Of a DNA stretch of 64,000 nt, positions 45,390-54,285 are shown one piece after another. This DNA is from Comamonas halotolerans (GTDB taxonomy: Bacteria > Pseudomonadota > Gammaproteobacteria > Burkholderiales > Burkholderiaceae_C), in the NCBI RefSeq assembly GCF_030162935.1, contig NZ_JASAUZ010000012.1:248001-312000 (forward strand), given 5' to 3'. Below the pieces are notes generated by a model. That model made no database searches. It worked only from the letters and a program-made list of their open reading frames with translations, and was not told the origin of the DNA. The translations under genes were made by a program, and so were the position numbers. The stretch's first letter is position 1. Each line of letters begins with the position of its first letter.

Positions 45390-45401
45390 GTTAGCGCTAA
45401 C
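45390..45401. promoter_or_regulatory. Palindrome GTTAGCGCTAAC, possible operator
   Basis: Perfect 12-bp palindrome, in the style of LacI/GalR-family operators (central CG). It lies 190 bp upstream of the PQQ dehydrogenase start and may control it. Confidence 0.4.
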
Positions 45402-45645
45402 TACATTGACGAAAATTACACAAAATTCGGTGTTTTCTGGAAGGAATAAACCATGCATTGAAACATCGACTTAGGCTCCCAGGATGAGAGCAACTCGATA
45501 TTCAAGGCACCTGAACACCCTCATGACAAAAGGGTGTTCATTAAGGATTGGATGGATGAAAAGTGTTGACTCTCTCATTCCAATCGGCAGCTGATGCTAT
45601 GAAATACAAATTTCATAGCATGCAGAACACTGCCATGGAAACACT

Positions 45646-47811
45646 TCAGGCAGAACGCTTTTCCAGCGTGAATGGCGGCAAGCCTTTGAGCAGTTGCGCG
45701 CCGTAGCTGGTGGCGACCAGCCGGCGGTCATAGCAGTACACATGGGCCTGATCTTCTTCGGTACGGATAGCACGCCCAACCCATTGCGCCAGGCGTATGG
45801 CCGTGGCGGGAACCACCAGTTCATTAAAGGGGTTGCGGCCGCTGGTGCGAAGCCATTCGGCACGAGATTCGCCCACAGGGTCGTCGGGTGGTGCAAAGGG
45901 CAGCTTGGTGATGAACAGCGATTCACACAAGGCGCCGGGCAAGTCCAGTCCTTCACCGAAGGATTGCATGCCAAAGATGATGCTCGGCAGTCCTTGCTCC
46001 ACCCGGTTACGGTGCTCGGTCAACAACATGGCTCGCGGCATGGCGGTTTGCACCAATACCTGGCTGCGCATGGCAGTGGGGAGGGCATCAACAGCCTGTC
46101 GCATTTGATCGCGCGAAGTAAACAGTACCAAGGCGCCGGCCTGAACACGGCTGATGTCGTGCATCAGCTGGGTCACCATCTCTTGTGTGAACGCAGCGGC
46201 TTCGCGTGGATCTGTGCGTGTCTGGTGCGCAATCAATGTGCCCTGTGCTGCATAGTCAAAGGGGCTGGCCACTTCCAGTGTCTGTACTGCTGCATCACCG
46301 TGCAGGCCTGCCTCGCGCAAGAAGAATTCAAAGCTGCCACAACTGGTGAGCGTGGCGCTGGTAAGCACGCCACCGCGTACCTGGCTCCACAGATGGTGGC
46401 GCAGCGTGGCGCCAGGAAGGATAGGACTTGCATGGCCCTTGACCACGATGTAGTCCCCATCGACCTCGAGCGTGAACCATTTGGCATTGGGCACGCTCTC
46501 GGAGCCGTCTTCACGTGTTTGTGGCTGCTGGCTGAGCAGCTGGGCCGTGTCGTGCACAGCTTCAAGGCGTGGAGCCAACGTGCCAACTTGTGCATACAGC
46601 TGGGACAGACGCTGTGCTTCTTCGGGCTTGTCCTTGATTTCGGATTTGAGTGCTTTGGCAATGGCGCGCAACACGTCCAGAAAGCCACTGGCATGGTGCA
46701 TCACCTGTGCCAGCGGTTCAAGCAGGGGGAGTGGTAAATCTCCGCGGGGGATACGAACACGCGCAGGTCCCCAACTGTCTTTCTGACCTTTGAGCTGATC
46801 TCCATAAACCTCCATTACAAGGCGTGCAAGCTCTGTCAAATGCTCGCGCAGGCCACTGCTGTAGCCAGCAAGGTCGGCGATCTCATCAACCTCCATGAGC
46901 TGCCCCACACGCAGGGCTCTGCTGGCCAGTTTGTCGATCCATTGCAGCCGGCTCATGTCCATTTCGCATGCAAATTGCGACAACGCAGTTTGAGGCAAAT
47001 GGTGGGCTTCATCGAGTACGAGCAGGCTTTCATTCAAGTCCGGCAGCAAGCGTGCCCCCAGACTGGAAAGCAGCAAATCATGATTGGCAACAATAACTTG
47101 CGCAGCCACCATCTCTTTGCGGCGCTCGTAATACGTACAGTCATTGAAGACTGGGCAGTGTCGGCCCGTGCACGAGCTGCCTTCTGCCGCTACAGGCCCC
47201 CAGGCCTCAGCTTCCGGGGGATTGGGCAGGCTGTCACGGTCGCCATTCCATTCATGCGTGGCCAAGGCATCGGCCATGGATGCATAGAACTGAATGCGTG
47301 CTTCAGTTTCTGCCTGAGGGCGCTTCTTACGTTGTTCTGCCGCTTCTTCAGCGAATAAATCATCTGCTTCATCGCTGTTCTCCCCCGAGCTGGCCAGCCG
47401 CTCCAGCTTGAGCTTGCACACAAATCGGCCACGGCCTTTAGCCAGCGCGAATTTGAACGGGGTGGGCAATTGCTGGGCCAAGGCGGGCAAATCTTTGTTC
47501 ACCAATTGCTCTTGCAGCGCCACGGTTGCTGTGGAAATCAATACACGTGTGCCGCGTGCCAATGCCATGGCAATGGCAGGGGCAGAGTAGGCCAGCGATT
47601 TGCCCACTCCAGTTCCTGCCTGGATGACTGCAATGGCCTTTTTTGGTTCTGGCGCATCTTCATCAACCTTGCCGAGCTGTGCGCAGGCAAGTGTTTGGGC
47701 AATCTGGGCTGCCATTTTTCGCTGCCCCTCACGTATCCGGAATCCGGGAATGGAGGCAACAACCGCATCAAAGGATTCCAGAGCCTCCGTGGCCCATTTT
47801 TTTTGACTCAT
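45646..47811 (-). CDS. dinG: ATP-dependent DNA helicase DinG
   Basis: 721-aa superfamily 2 XPD-like 5'-3' helicase. Walker A (AGTGVGKS) near residue 70, the four iron-sulfur cysteines (CKLKLER near 131 and SCTGRHCPVFNDC near 210-222), the DEAH box (LVLDEAHHLP near 264) and C-terminal motif VI (AQWVGRAIRTEED near 690) are all present. DinG unwinds R-loops and helps replication through transcribed DNA. The ATG at 47811 (MSQKKWATEAL) is preferred to the one at 47835; neither has a strong ribosome site. Confidence 0.93.
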   Translation of the reverse strand: MSQKKWATEALESFDAVVASIPGFRIREGQRKMAAQIAQTLACAQLGKVDEDAPEPKKAIAVIQAGTGVGKSLAYSAPAIAMALARGTRVLISTATVALQEQLVNKDLPALAQQLPTPFKFALAKGRGRFVCKLKLERLASSGENSDEADDLFAEEAAEQRKKRPQAETEARIQFYASMADALATHEWNGDRDSLPNPPEAEAWGPVAAEGSSCTGRHCPVFNDCTYYERRKEMVAAQVIVANHDLLLSSLGARLLPDLNESLLVLDEAHHLPQTALSQFACEMDMSRLQWIDKLASRALRVGQLMEVDEIADLAGYSSGLREHLTELARLVMEVYGDQLKGQKDSWGPARVRIPRGDLPLPLLEPLAQVMHHASGFLDVLRAIAKALKSEIKDKPEEAQRLSQLYAQVGTLAPRLEAVHDTAQLLSQQPQTREDGSESVPNAKWFTLEVDGDYIVVKGHASPILPGATLRHHLWSQVRGGVLTSATLTSCGSFEFFLREAGLHGDAAVQTLEVASPFDYAAQGTLIAHQTRTDPREAAAFTQEMVTQLMHDISRVQAGALVLFTSRDQMRQAVDALPTAMRSQVLVQTAMPRAMLLTEHRNRVEQGLPSIIFGMQSFGEGLDLPGALCESLFITKLPFAPPDDPVGESRAEWLRTSGRNPFNELVVPATAIRLAQWVGRAIRTEEDQAHVYCYDRRLVATSYGAQLLKGLPPFTLEKRSA

Positions 47812-47840
47812 TGTGGTGAAGTTGACCTGCAGCAAGCAGC

Positions 47841-47849
47841 TGTGGATGA
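47841..47849 (-). promoter_or_regulatory. DnaA-like box, one mismatch
   Basis: TGTGGATGA on the + strand (TCATCCACA). Confidence 0.5.
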
Positions 47850-48020
47850 TGAAAAATTGTTTTCAATACAGTCTTGTCCCATACAGAGCATCTGTAAATT
47901 TATCTTTTTGATGCTTGCTGCTGGAGAAACTGATTAAAAAATGAACAAAAAAGAGGGCTATGCCAAGTGCTTGTCAGACACCCATGCAATGTACATCCTT
48001 GTGGAGAACTCATTATAGAT

Positions 48021-48029
48021 TGTGGATGA
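48021..48029 (-). promoter_or_regulatory. DnaA-like box, one mismatch
   Basis: TGTGGATGA on the + strand (TCATCCACA). Confidence 0.5.
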
Positions 48030-48181
48030 ATGTATGTATGTGATCGTGGCAAACCTGGGACCTAGAGCATGTGTTGGCAAGGAAATGGCTGTGGAAAATT
48101 TAGAAATAAGTACGGTGAGAACCATGAAAATATCTTTTCAATCAAATCGCACTCATGCACACAGCAGTGAATAGTGAATTC

Positions 48182-48190
48182 TGTGGATAA
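48182..48190 (-). promoter_or_regulatory. DnaA box, perfect
   Basis: TGTGGATAA on the + strand; inverted relative to the box at 48247, 56 bp between them. Confidence 0.8.
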
Positions 48191-48246
48191 ATTCTTGATA
48201 TCGCAAAAATTCAGTGTCTTAGATGTCCACAGAATGACTGGTGAAT

Positions 48247-48255
48247 TTATCCACA
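48247..48255 (+). promoter_or_regulatory. DnaA box, perfect
   Basis: TTATCCACA in the dinG-uppP gap. Confidence 0.8.
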
Positions 48256-48688
48256 GCCTGTGCTCAACTGTTCTACAGCCTGAAACTTTTTGGTCATACC
48301 GTAAAAGCTTTTTCAGAGAACTTTTTGTTTCAGAGAGAGTGTGGAATCTTGTAATAAAAGAAATTATTCAAAGCATGGGTGTTTCTGGATCGCATCATTT
48401 TTTCCTGGTGGATGTGTGAAAGACCTTCCTCCGTTAGTTATTTTTAGTACGGAAAAAATCATTAAAATCTCATGTGTGTAATAAAAAATACGATTAGGTA
48501 TGAGGTCTTGACTCGTATTGATGAAAAAACAGGCAAACAGAGACGAAAGAGCATGCGATATCTTCTGCACGCCTCGTTGCCTGGTTCACTGACGGAAGCT
48601 TCTGCCCTGCGCAAGGCTGTGCGGTAGAGGCTTTTGGTGGGCGCTACACTGGTCGACTGCTTTTTTGGACGGTTACCGCACACACGCT

Positions 48689-49537
48689 ATGCATGCAGCC
48701 TTTGGTTGGCTAGACGCGGTCATTCTTGGTTTGGTCCAGGGATTGACCGAGTTCTTGCCCATTTCTTCGAGCGCACACTTGCGCATTCTTGGCCCCTTGT
48801 TGCCTGGTGGCGCAGATCCTGGTGCCGCATTCACTGCTATTACCCAACTGGGCACAGAGTTGGCGGTGCTGATTTATTTCCGAAAGGATGTGATGCGCAT
48901 GTTGCTGGCGTGGTTCAGCAGCTTGCCAGTGATTGGTACTCGCAAGTCTGGAGAGGCGTTGTCACATGATGCCAAGCTGGCTTGGTTGGTTGTCCTGGGG
49001 ACCATTCCGATCTGTGTGCTGGGACTGCTCATGCGCGACTGGATTGAGACCACCTTCCGCACGCTGATGATCACCGCCGTCATGCTGATCGTGTTCGGCT
49101 TGCTGCTGGGTTGGGCGGAAAAGCGGGGAACTCAGAGTCGTCAAATCGGTCATCTGGGGTGGAAAGACGGCATCTTGCTGGGCTTTGCGCAGGCCATGGC
49201 ACTGATCCCAGGCGTCTCCCGCTCGGGTGGCACGATTACTGCAGGCCTGCTGCTGGGGATGACCCGTGAAGCTGCAGCCCGCTTTTCTTTCCTGCTGGCC
49301 ATTCCAGCAGTATTGCTGTCAGGCTTTTACATGTTGCTGTTCAAGCGCGAGCCCATGTCAGGCGAACAGTGGGGGATGACCCTGCTTGCGACCGTTGTGG
49401 CATTTCTGGTGGGATATGCAGTGATCGTCTGGTTCATGCGCCTTATCTCCAGCAGGGGCTTCGGTTTCTTTGTGATCTACCGGGTCGCTTTGGGGGTTGC
49501 AATCCTGTTTGGCCTGCATTTTGGATTTATCCATTAA
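48689..49537 (+). CDS. uppP: Undecaprenyl-diphosphatase UppP (BacA)
   Basis: 282-aa polytopic inner-membrane phosphatase that recycles undecaprenyl pyrophosphate for cell-wall synthesis; overexpression gives bacitracin resistance in relatives. The two signature blocks are GLTEFLPISSSAH near residues 18-30 (catalytic glutamate and serine) and PGVSRSGGTIT near 174-184 (arginine). Length is normal (270-290 aa). ATG at 48689 (MHAAFGWLDAV) is chosen; an in-frame TTG at 48665 is less likely. Ribosome site is weak. Confidence 0.95.
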   Translation: MHAAFGWLDAVILGLVQGLTEFLPISSSAHLRILGPLLPGGADPGAAFTAITQLGTELAVLIYFRKDVMRMLLAWFSSLPVIGTRKSGEALSHDAKLAWLVVLGTIPICVLGLLMRDWIETTFRTLMITAVMLIVFGLLLGWAEKRGTQSRQIGHLGWKDGILLGFAQAMALIPGVSRSGGTITAGLLLGMTREAAARFSFLLAIPAVLLSGFYMLLFKREPMSGEQWGMTLLATVVAFLVGYAVIVWFMRLISSRGFGFFVIYRVALGVAILFGLHFGFIH

Positions 49538-49592
49538 TCTCCAGTCTGTTATTGTTAGCTAGAGCGATTTTGAAAGGACGCTCAAAACCATC

Positions 49593-50909
49593 ATGGAAAT
49601 TCCTATACTTATCGCCCTCATCATCCTCAATGGCGTGTTTGCCATGTCTGAAATTGCGCTGGTCACAGCGCGCAAGGCACGGTTACAAAAGTTGATCGAT
49701 GAGGGCGATACCGCCGCCGCAGCTGCGCTCAAGCTTGGCGAAGACCCCACACGTTTTCTCTCCACCATCCAGATCGGCATCACCTCCATTGGTGTGCTGA
49801 ACGGTATCTTTGGTGAAGCAGCACTGGCAGGTCCGTTTTCGGACTGGCTGGAGAAAATGGGGTTGTCCACCAGCGTTGCTGATCCTTTGGCGACGGCCAT
49901 CGTGGTGGTTGTCATTACCTACTTCTCGATCGTCGTTGGTGAGTTGGTGCCCAAACGCTTGGGTCAGACCAACCCGGAAACCATTGCACGACTGGTGGCG
50001 CGGCCCATCAACCTGCTTGCCAAGTTGACCAAGCCCTTTGTGCTGTTGCTTACATCCTCGACCCAGGCCCTTCTCAAGCTTCTGGGGGTCAAAGAGTCCA
50101 CAGAATCTTCCGTGACCGAAGATGAAATTCATGCCGTGCTGGCAGAGGGCACCACATCGGGTGCCATCGAGAAAAACGAGCACACCATGATTCGCAATCT
50201 CTTCCGGTTGGACGATCGCCAAATCTCTTCGTTGATGGTGCCGCGCTCGGATGTGGTGTGTCTGGACGTGAGCCTGCCATTTGAAGAAAACATGGCTATT
50301 GTCGAGTCTCACAATCACGCGCGTTATCCAGTGATTGATGGCAACTTTGAAAATCTGCTGGGCGTGATCAATTCGCGCCAGTGGCTGGCCAATGCCTTGA
50401 AGGGAAAACGCGATCTGCAGGACTCCAAAGAGTTGATTCACAAGCCCATCTACATTCCTGAAACCATCACCGGCATGGAATTGCTGGAGAACTTCAAGGC
50501 GTCGGGTGCACCCATGGCGTTTGTGATTGACGAGTATGGCGAAGTACAAGGTATCGTCACGGTACGCGATCTGACCGAAGCCATCACGGGTGAATTCATG
50601 ACTGAAGATCCCAGTGATTCCTGGGCGGTTCAGCGTGACGATGGCAGCTGGCTGCTGGATGGTCACATCCCGATCGTGGAACTCAAAGACTGCCTGGGCC
50701 TGAAGACGGTTCCTGAAGAGGAAAAAGGGCGTTATCAAACCCTGAGCGGCATGCTGATGCTGCTGACTGGTAAGTTGCCCACCGAGACCGATAAGGTGGT
50801 CTGGGAATCCTGGGAGTTCGAGGTCGTGGACATGGATGGAAAGATCATCGACAAGATCCAGGCGCGCAAACTGGAAGAACCGATGGTGGAAGTGCCAGAC
50901 GAGGAGTGA
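49593..50909 (+). CDS. CNNM/CBS-domain transporter of the CorC/HlyC (hemolysin) family
   Basis: 438-aa membrane protein. An N-terminal CNNM domain (about residues 1-170; PILIALIILNGVFAMSEIAL, VVVITYFSIVVGELVPKRLG) has three or four helices. Two CBS domains follow (about 200-325; MVPRSDVVCLDVSLPFEENM, FVIDEYGEVQGIVTVRDL), then a CorC_HlyC domain (about 340-430). Members such as CorC and CNNM proteins take part in Mg2+/Co2+ efflux; the hemolysin label is historical. AAAGGACG precedes the ATG. It is 55 bp after uppP and ends with a terminator, so the two genes may share a transcript. Confidence 0.9.
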   Translation: MEIPILIALIILNGVFAMSEIALVTARKARLQKLIDEGDTAAAAALKLGEDPTRFLSTIQIGITSIGVLNGIFGEAALAGPFSDWLEKMGLSTSVADPLATAIVVVVITYFSIVVGELVPKRLGQTNPETIARLVARPINLLAKLTKPFVLLLTSSTQALLKLLGVKESTESSVTEDEIHAVLAEGTTSGAIEKNEHTMIRNLFRLDDRQISSLMVPRSDVVCLDVSLPFEENMAIVESHNHARYPVIDGNFENLLGVINSRQWLANALKGKRDLQDSKELIHKPIYIPETITGMELLENFKASGAPMAFVIDEYGEVQGIVTVRDLTEAITGEFMTEDPSDSWAVQRDDGSWLLDGHIPIVELKDCLGLKTVPEEEKGRYQTLSGMLMLLTGKLPTETDKVVWESWEFEVVDMDGKIIDKIQARKLEEPMVEVPDEE

Positions 50910-50921
50910 TACGCGACTCTG

Positions 50922-50950
50922 AAAAAAGCAGCCCAAGGGCTGCTTTTTTT
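50922..50950. terminator. Bidirectional terminator
   Basis: AAAAAAGCAGCCC / GGGCTGCTTTTTTT with a two-base centre. It lies between the convergent CNNM and Nudix genes. Confidence 0.92.
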
Positions 50951-50978
50951 ATGCGTATCTGGCAACCTGCCAGCCTGC

Positions 50979-51407
50979 TCAAGCAGGCTGTGCGCAGTGT
51001 TGCAAGTGTGCGATGACTGCAGGAATGACTTGCTCACGCAGCAAAGGTGCCAAGTTTTCCTGTTCCCCCTCACGACGCACATCCCACCACTGCATGGCTT
51101 CGATTTCCGCTGCAATGTGTAGCGAAGGGGGGGTCGCAAGGGCGGCGATGAAAACTTGTGCCTTTACAAGGGTGTTGGCTTCATTGGCTGCCTGGTTTTC
51201 AAAGTCACCGAGATGGTGGAACATGGCTGCTGGCGCTTGCCACTGGAGCTCTTCCGAGAGTTCACGCTGCAAGGCCTGCGAAGCGGTTTCACCTGCATCC
51301 AGTTTGCCCCCTGGCAGCATCCAGAAACGGCTGCCCTTTTTGCGAACCAGCAAGATTTCGTGCTGGGGATTGAGCAAGCAGGCAGTGGCAATGTGCAAGG
51401 TGTTCAT
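50979..51407 (-). CDS. Nudix hydrolase
   Basis: 142-aa pyrophosphohydrolase. The Nudix box GX5EX7REXXEE spans residues 33-54 (GGKLDAGETASQ, then LQRELSEEL) with all metal-binding glutamates. It cleaves nucleoside diphosphates linked to another moiety; substrate not predictable, with MutT-like 8-oxo-dGTP cleaning or a dinucleotide as options. It is 43 bp downstream of the cysteine-cluster gene on the same strand. Confidence 0.9.
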   Translation of the reverse strand: MNTLHIATACLLNPQHEILLVRKKGSRFWMLPGGKLDAGETASQALQRELSEELQWQAPAAMFHHLGDFENQAANEANTLVKAQVFIAALATPPSLHIAAEIEAMQWWDVRREGEQENLAPLLREQVIPAVIAHLQHCAQPA

Positions 51408-51450
51408 GGCATTCCAAATTCAATCAAAAAGTTAGAACGTGGACACGTTC

Positions 51451-51852
51451 TTAGCGTATGCGCTGGTCACCATAGGCGCACCATCCAGGTTTTGGTCCCT
51501 TTTTGGGGTGTAAGCGACAGGTTTCCGGGCGCTTTTCATACACGGTGCAGCGGCGCGTCTGCGCATCCAGGAAGTTGCAATCTCCACTGGCTCGGCGTGC
51601 CATGGTGAAGATGTTGTGTTTAGTGTTGTAATGGTCGATGAGCTTGGCCTTGAGCAGCCGTTTGGCGATCAACTTGTGATCGACGTTGTCCACCTCAAAC
51701 TGGTCCACCACTTCGAGCCGAACCAGGTCAGAAAGCTGAACTTCCAGCGGCATGGTGCAGCAGTTGGCTCCACATGTGTCACACATTCCGGGTTTGTATT
51801 TGCTCCAGGTCTCGAGACGGTCAACGTCCACGATGCGGATGGCGGGTTTCAT
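51451..51852 (-). CDS. YkgJ-family cysteine-cluster protein
   Basis: 133-aa protein with a metal-binding CxxCxxxCC motif (MCDTCGANCC, residues 23-32) and further cysteines in DCNFLDAQTRRC and RPETCRLHP, the pattern of the UPF0153/YkgJ family, which probably bind zinc or an Fe-S centre. Function unknown. The ATG at 51852 (MKPAIRIVDV) gives the usual length; the open frame extends upstream but that part is not family-like. Confidence 0.85.
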   Translation of the reverse strand: MKPAIRIVDVDRLETWSKYKPGMCDTCGANCCTMPLEVQLSDLVRLEVVDQFEVDNVDHKLIAKRLLKAKLIDHYNTKHNIFTMARRASGDCNFLDAQTRRCTVYEKRPETCRLHPKKGPKPGWCAYGDQRIR

Positions 51853-52013
51853 GGTCAAAAGCAATGAGAGCAGCAACGAAGCAGAGCGTTGCTGGTTGAA
51901 GTTGTCTGGTACGCCGCAGCCGGCCGGATAAGTCAGGCGGATGTCAAAAAAACATGCATTGCAGCCCGGCGCTTGCGCACTATAGCGAGCGTTGGTAGGC
52001 TGTGCGGCGCGCA

Positions 52014-52041
52014 CAAAAAAGCCTGCGCAATATGCGCAGGC
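52014..52041 (-). terminator. Terminator of the 105-aa gene
   Basis: GCCTGCGCA / TGCGCAGGC stem with 3-nt loop, then TTTTTTG on the minus strand. Confidence 0.9.
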
Positions 52042-52087
52042 TTGTGCCGTTAAGGTGCTTGCAGAGCTTGCAGTCGAAGGGATGAAC

Positions 52088-52405
52088 TTAAGGGGATTGG
52101 TGCACACCGGCCAGGAACTGGCTGCAAACAGAACCTTCTGCAGCTTTGGCAGCGCCTTCCTTGGGGATGCTGAGCTTGTCTGCGACCGAGCTGTATTGGC
52201 GCTTGAGGGTGCTGCCAGTGAGAACCCCCAAGGTACGGACCTGCTCGGTGCTGAGCAGTTGGTTGCTGACGGCCTCCTGCATAGCCACGCAGACACTGCT
52301 CATGGCGTCATAGCGTGCCACGGTATTGGCATAGAAAAAATAACCTCCACCGAAGCCTAGCAGGGCGGTGATAAGAGCAATGACGGCAACTTTGGCTTTG
52401 CGCAT
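52088..52405 (-). CDS. 105-aa membrane-anchored protein of unknown function
   Basis: Small protein with one N-terminal hydrophobic segment (about residues 6-26, VAVIALITALLGFGGGYFFY), then a mostly polar domain with two cysteines (SSVCVAMQEA and GSVCSQFL) that could form a disulfide outside the membrane. No family recognised. It follows the PepSY gene by 24 bp on the same strand and ends before a strong terminator, so the pair looks like an operon. Confidence 0.7.
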   Translation of the reverse strand: MRKAKVAVIALITALLGFGGGYFFYANTVARYDAMSSVCVAMQEAVSNQLLSTEQVRTLGVLTGSTLKRQYSSVADKLSIPKEGAAKAAEGSVCSQFLAGVHQSP

Positions 52406-52429
52406 GGTGTATGTAGTTTCTGGTAAGTT

Positions 52430-52957
52430 TTAGTCGCGTTTGGCACGGATGACGGAGCCATCTGCTGCATTGAGCTTGACTTCCATGACGGTGTGATCCG
52501 CTTGCAGCACATCCACCTGATAGCTGACCGTGCCCCAGTGGTTGTCCAGCTCGGCTTTGATGGCTTTGCCAGGAGTGTGTGAAGTCGCAGCCTTGATGGC
52601 CTGGGTGATGTCTATCTTGGCTTCCTGCGCACGTTGCACGTCTTTGCGCTTGGCCTTGCCGTCGTGTTCATGCTGGCGCGCCTGACCATTGCTGCCATCG
52701 ACCCAGACTTCCACGCTGTCGCCTGCAGGGGTGAGCACCTGGGCTTCATAGCGCACTCCAGCGCCATCACCATCGTCCAGTTCGATTTCCAGCACTTTGC
52801 CGGGCACTGCCTGGGTGGCATGGCCAATGGCCTGTTCCAGGCTCACTTGCAAATTGCTCGTGAGGGCTTGCCACTGAGCAGGGCTTTTGGCTTGGACGCC
52901 CAGGCTCAAGCTGGAGGCTGCAAGGGCGATCAGAGCGGTGGATATGGTGTGGTGCAT
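52430..52957 (-). CDS. PepSY-domain exported protein
   Basis: 175-aa protein with a signal peptide (about residues 1-22, ending LGVQAK) and two PepSY-type repeats. The first is about residues 30-85 (SLEQAIGHATQAVPGKVLEIELDD) and the second about 115-175 (DITQAIKAATSHTPGKAIKAELDN, each block split here only by its own sequence). PepSY domains are linked to peptidase inhibition or metal/heme envelope functions. AAAGGATG precedes the ATG at 52957. The frame continues upstream without family-like sequence. Confidence 0.82.
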   Translation of the reverse strand: MHHTISTALIALAASSLSLGVQAKSPAQWQALTSNLQVSLEQAIGHATQAVPGKVLEIELDDGDGAGVRYEAQVLTPAGDSVEVWVDGSNGQARQHEHDGKAKRKDVQRAQEAKIDITQAIKAATSHTPGKAIKAELDNHWGTVSYQVDVLQADHTVMEVKLNAADGSVIRAKRD

Positions 52958-53271
52958 GACATCCTTTCTTGACGTGTGTTGGCAGCTATCTATATGGCGT
53001 AGCTTACTGCGTTCGATCCGATGGTGTTGTGAGTGATGGTTGCAACTGGTGCGCACAGGGCTCGCAAGGCTGGTGCAAAAGGGCAGGATAACGCGCGCAA
53101 ATGGTGCATGCAGCCATGGGGACACACAGAAAAGAAGTCGGGCAAGAAGCACCGTACGGGCAGCAGCCAAGCTGGCATGGCACTTGCATTAAAGGTTTCA
53201 AGTGCTTGTGTACTGGCTTGTATTCAAGTGCCTCACGATTTGTCCAAGACCTGCATCTCAAAGGAATCGCC
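52958..53271. other. Intergenic region, divergent PepSY / ABC importer
   Basis: 314 bases with promoters for the two divergent units. Open frames reach in from both sides but lack conserved-looking sequence or ribosome sites. No operator recognised. Confidence 0.4.
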
Positions 53272-54219
53272 ATGCTGTCTCGCCGTCTATTGCTCGCTTC
53301 TATGATCTCTTCTGCGCTGGCACTGTCCATGGCTGCACCGACATTGGCGCATGCACAGGACAAGGTGATCAAAGTAGGCACACTCAAGCTGATCCACGGC
53401 ATCACACCCTACTTCTATGAAAAGTTCACGCCTCCCGGCTACAAGATCGAAGTTGTGCCTTTCGAGACCCCGACCGATGGCAAAAACGCCGTGGTCACGA
53501 AGTCTGTGGATTTCGGTACCTATGGTCTAGCTGCAGCCACGCTGGGAGCAGCTGCGGGTGAGCCAGTGGTGATCGTTGCACCCACTTGCAACGGAGGGAT
53601 GGCGATTGTGGTGGCCAAGACCAGTGGTATTGCGAGCTTCAAGGACCTCAAGGGCAAGCGCGTGGGGATCCTGCCCGGGTCAACGCAGGAAGCGGTTTTC
53701 AACGACCGGCTGAAGGCAGAAGGCATGACCATCAAGGATGTGAAGTCGGTGCGCGTGTCTTTCAGTGAAATGGCTGGTGCGCTGGAACGTGGTGATATCG
53801 ACGCATTTGTGGGCGCCGAGCCAGGTCCTTCCATTACGGTGCTGCGCAATGTAGGCAAGGTACTGGAGTACCCATACTCCACGCCCACAGGCTCGGTGAA
53901 CATGGTGATGACCGCACATGCGGACACCGTCAAAAACAATGCCGAGCTGACCAAGGTGTTCCTGGACATCCATCGCAAGGCGTCTGAATACGCCATGGCA
54001 CACCGCAAGGAACTGGTGGAGCTGGCGGGGGCCAAGCTGGGCTTTCCGGCAGATGTGGCCAATCTGGCTGCCGACAACGTGCAGCTGACCTGGAAGATTG
54101 ACGAAGACTGGGTGTCACGCAGCAAGTATTACGGCTCTCTGATGCTGGAGCGCAAGCAGATCCGCAAGCTGCCCGACTACAGCAAGTTCATCGTGACCGA
54201 TCTGAACCCCAAGTCGTAA
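53272..54219 (+). CDS. NMT1/TauA-type ABC substrate-binding protein
   Basis: 315-aa periplasmic protein of the nitrate/taurine/thiamine-precursor class. The signal peptide covers about residues 1-28 (TLAHAQ). Characteristic blocks include GTLKLIHGITPYFYEKF near 38, FKDLKGKRVGILPGSTQEA near 122 and ALERGDIDAFVGAEPGP near 170. First gene of an apparent operon with a permease and an ATPase. The neighbouring allophanate hydrolase suggests a nitrogen-rich ligand such as a ureide or pyrimidine derivative, but this is inference. Confidence 0.88.
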   Translation: MLSRRLLLASMISSALALSMAAPTLAHAQDKVIKVGTLKLIHGITPYFYEKFTPPGYKIEVVPFETPTDGKNAVVTKSVDFGTYGLAAATLGAAAGEPVVIVAPTCNGGMAIVVAKTSGIASFKDLKGKRVGILPGSTQEAVFNDRLKAEGMTIKDVKSVRVSFSEMAGALERGDIDAFVGAEPGPSITVLRNVGKVLEYPYSTPTGSVNMVMTAHADTVKNNAELTKVFLDIHRKASEYAMAHRKELVELAGAKLGFPADVANLAADNVQLTWKIDEDWVSRSKYYGSLMLERKQIRKLPDYSKFIVTDLNPKS

Positions 54220-54285
54220 TGCCGCCACACAGGGCATGCAGCGTCGTGCCCGCATCTTCCCTTGCCAGTACTAGGAATCCTTGTC

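Larger units (their letters stand above)
45203..45645. other. Intergenic region with several hairpins upstream of the PQQ dehydrogenase
   Basis: 443 bases between dinG and the dehydrogenase gene, both on the minus strand, without a coding frame. It contains four inverted repeats (45275-45344, 45390-45401, 45512-45540, 45595-45620), two of them listed separately. The repeat at 45512 has arms TGAACACCCT / AGGGTGTTCA; the one at 45595 has 11-bp arms TGCTATGAAAT / ATTTCATAGCA with a 4-nt loop. Confidence 0.6.
47812..48688. other. AT-rich intergenic region with a second DnaA-box cluster
   Basis: 877 bases without a convincing gene; short frames inside have no ribosome site or recognisable product. 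The region carries two perfect DnaA boxes (48182 minus, 48247 plus) and two one-mismatch boxes (47841, 48021 minus), but no trio tract. The + strand is visibly richer in G than C. It separates dinG (minus) from uppP (plus), so it must also hold both promoters. Confidence 0.65.

Noticed and set aside
45694..46737. 347-codon + strand frame within dinG
   Set aside because: Antisense to a gene with all helicase motifs; no independent support.
48174..48419. 81-codon + strand frame in the dinG-uppP gap
   Set aside because: Overlaps DnaA boxes, lacks a ribosome site and has no recognisable domain. A real small gene cannot be fully excluded.
47812..48688. This gap as the main origin instead of 39-40 kb
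   Set aside because: It has fewer perfect DnaA boxes, no trio tract, and G already exceeds C on the + strand, so it lies to the right of the skew change.
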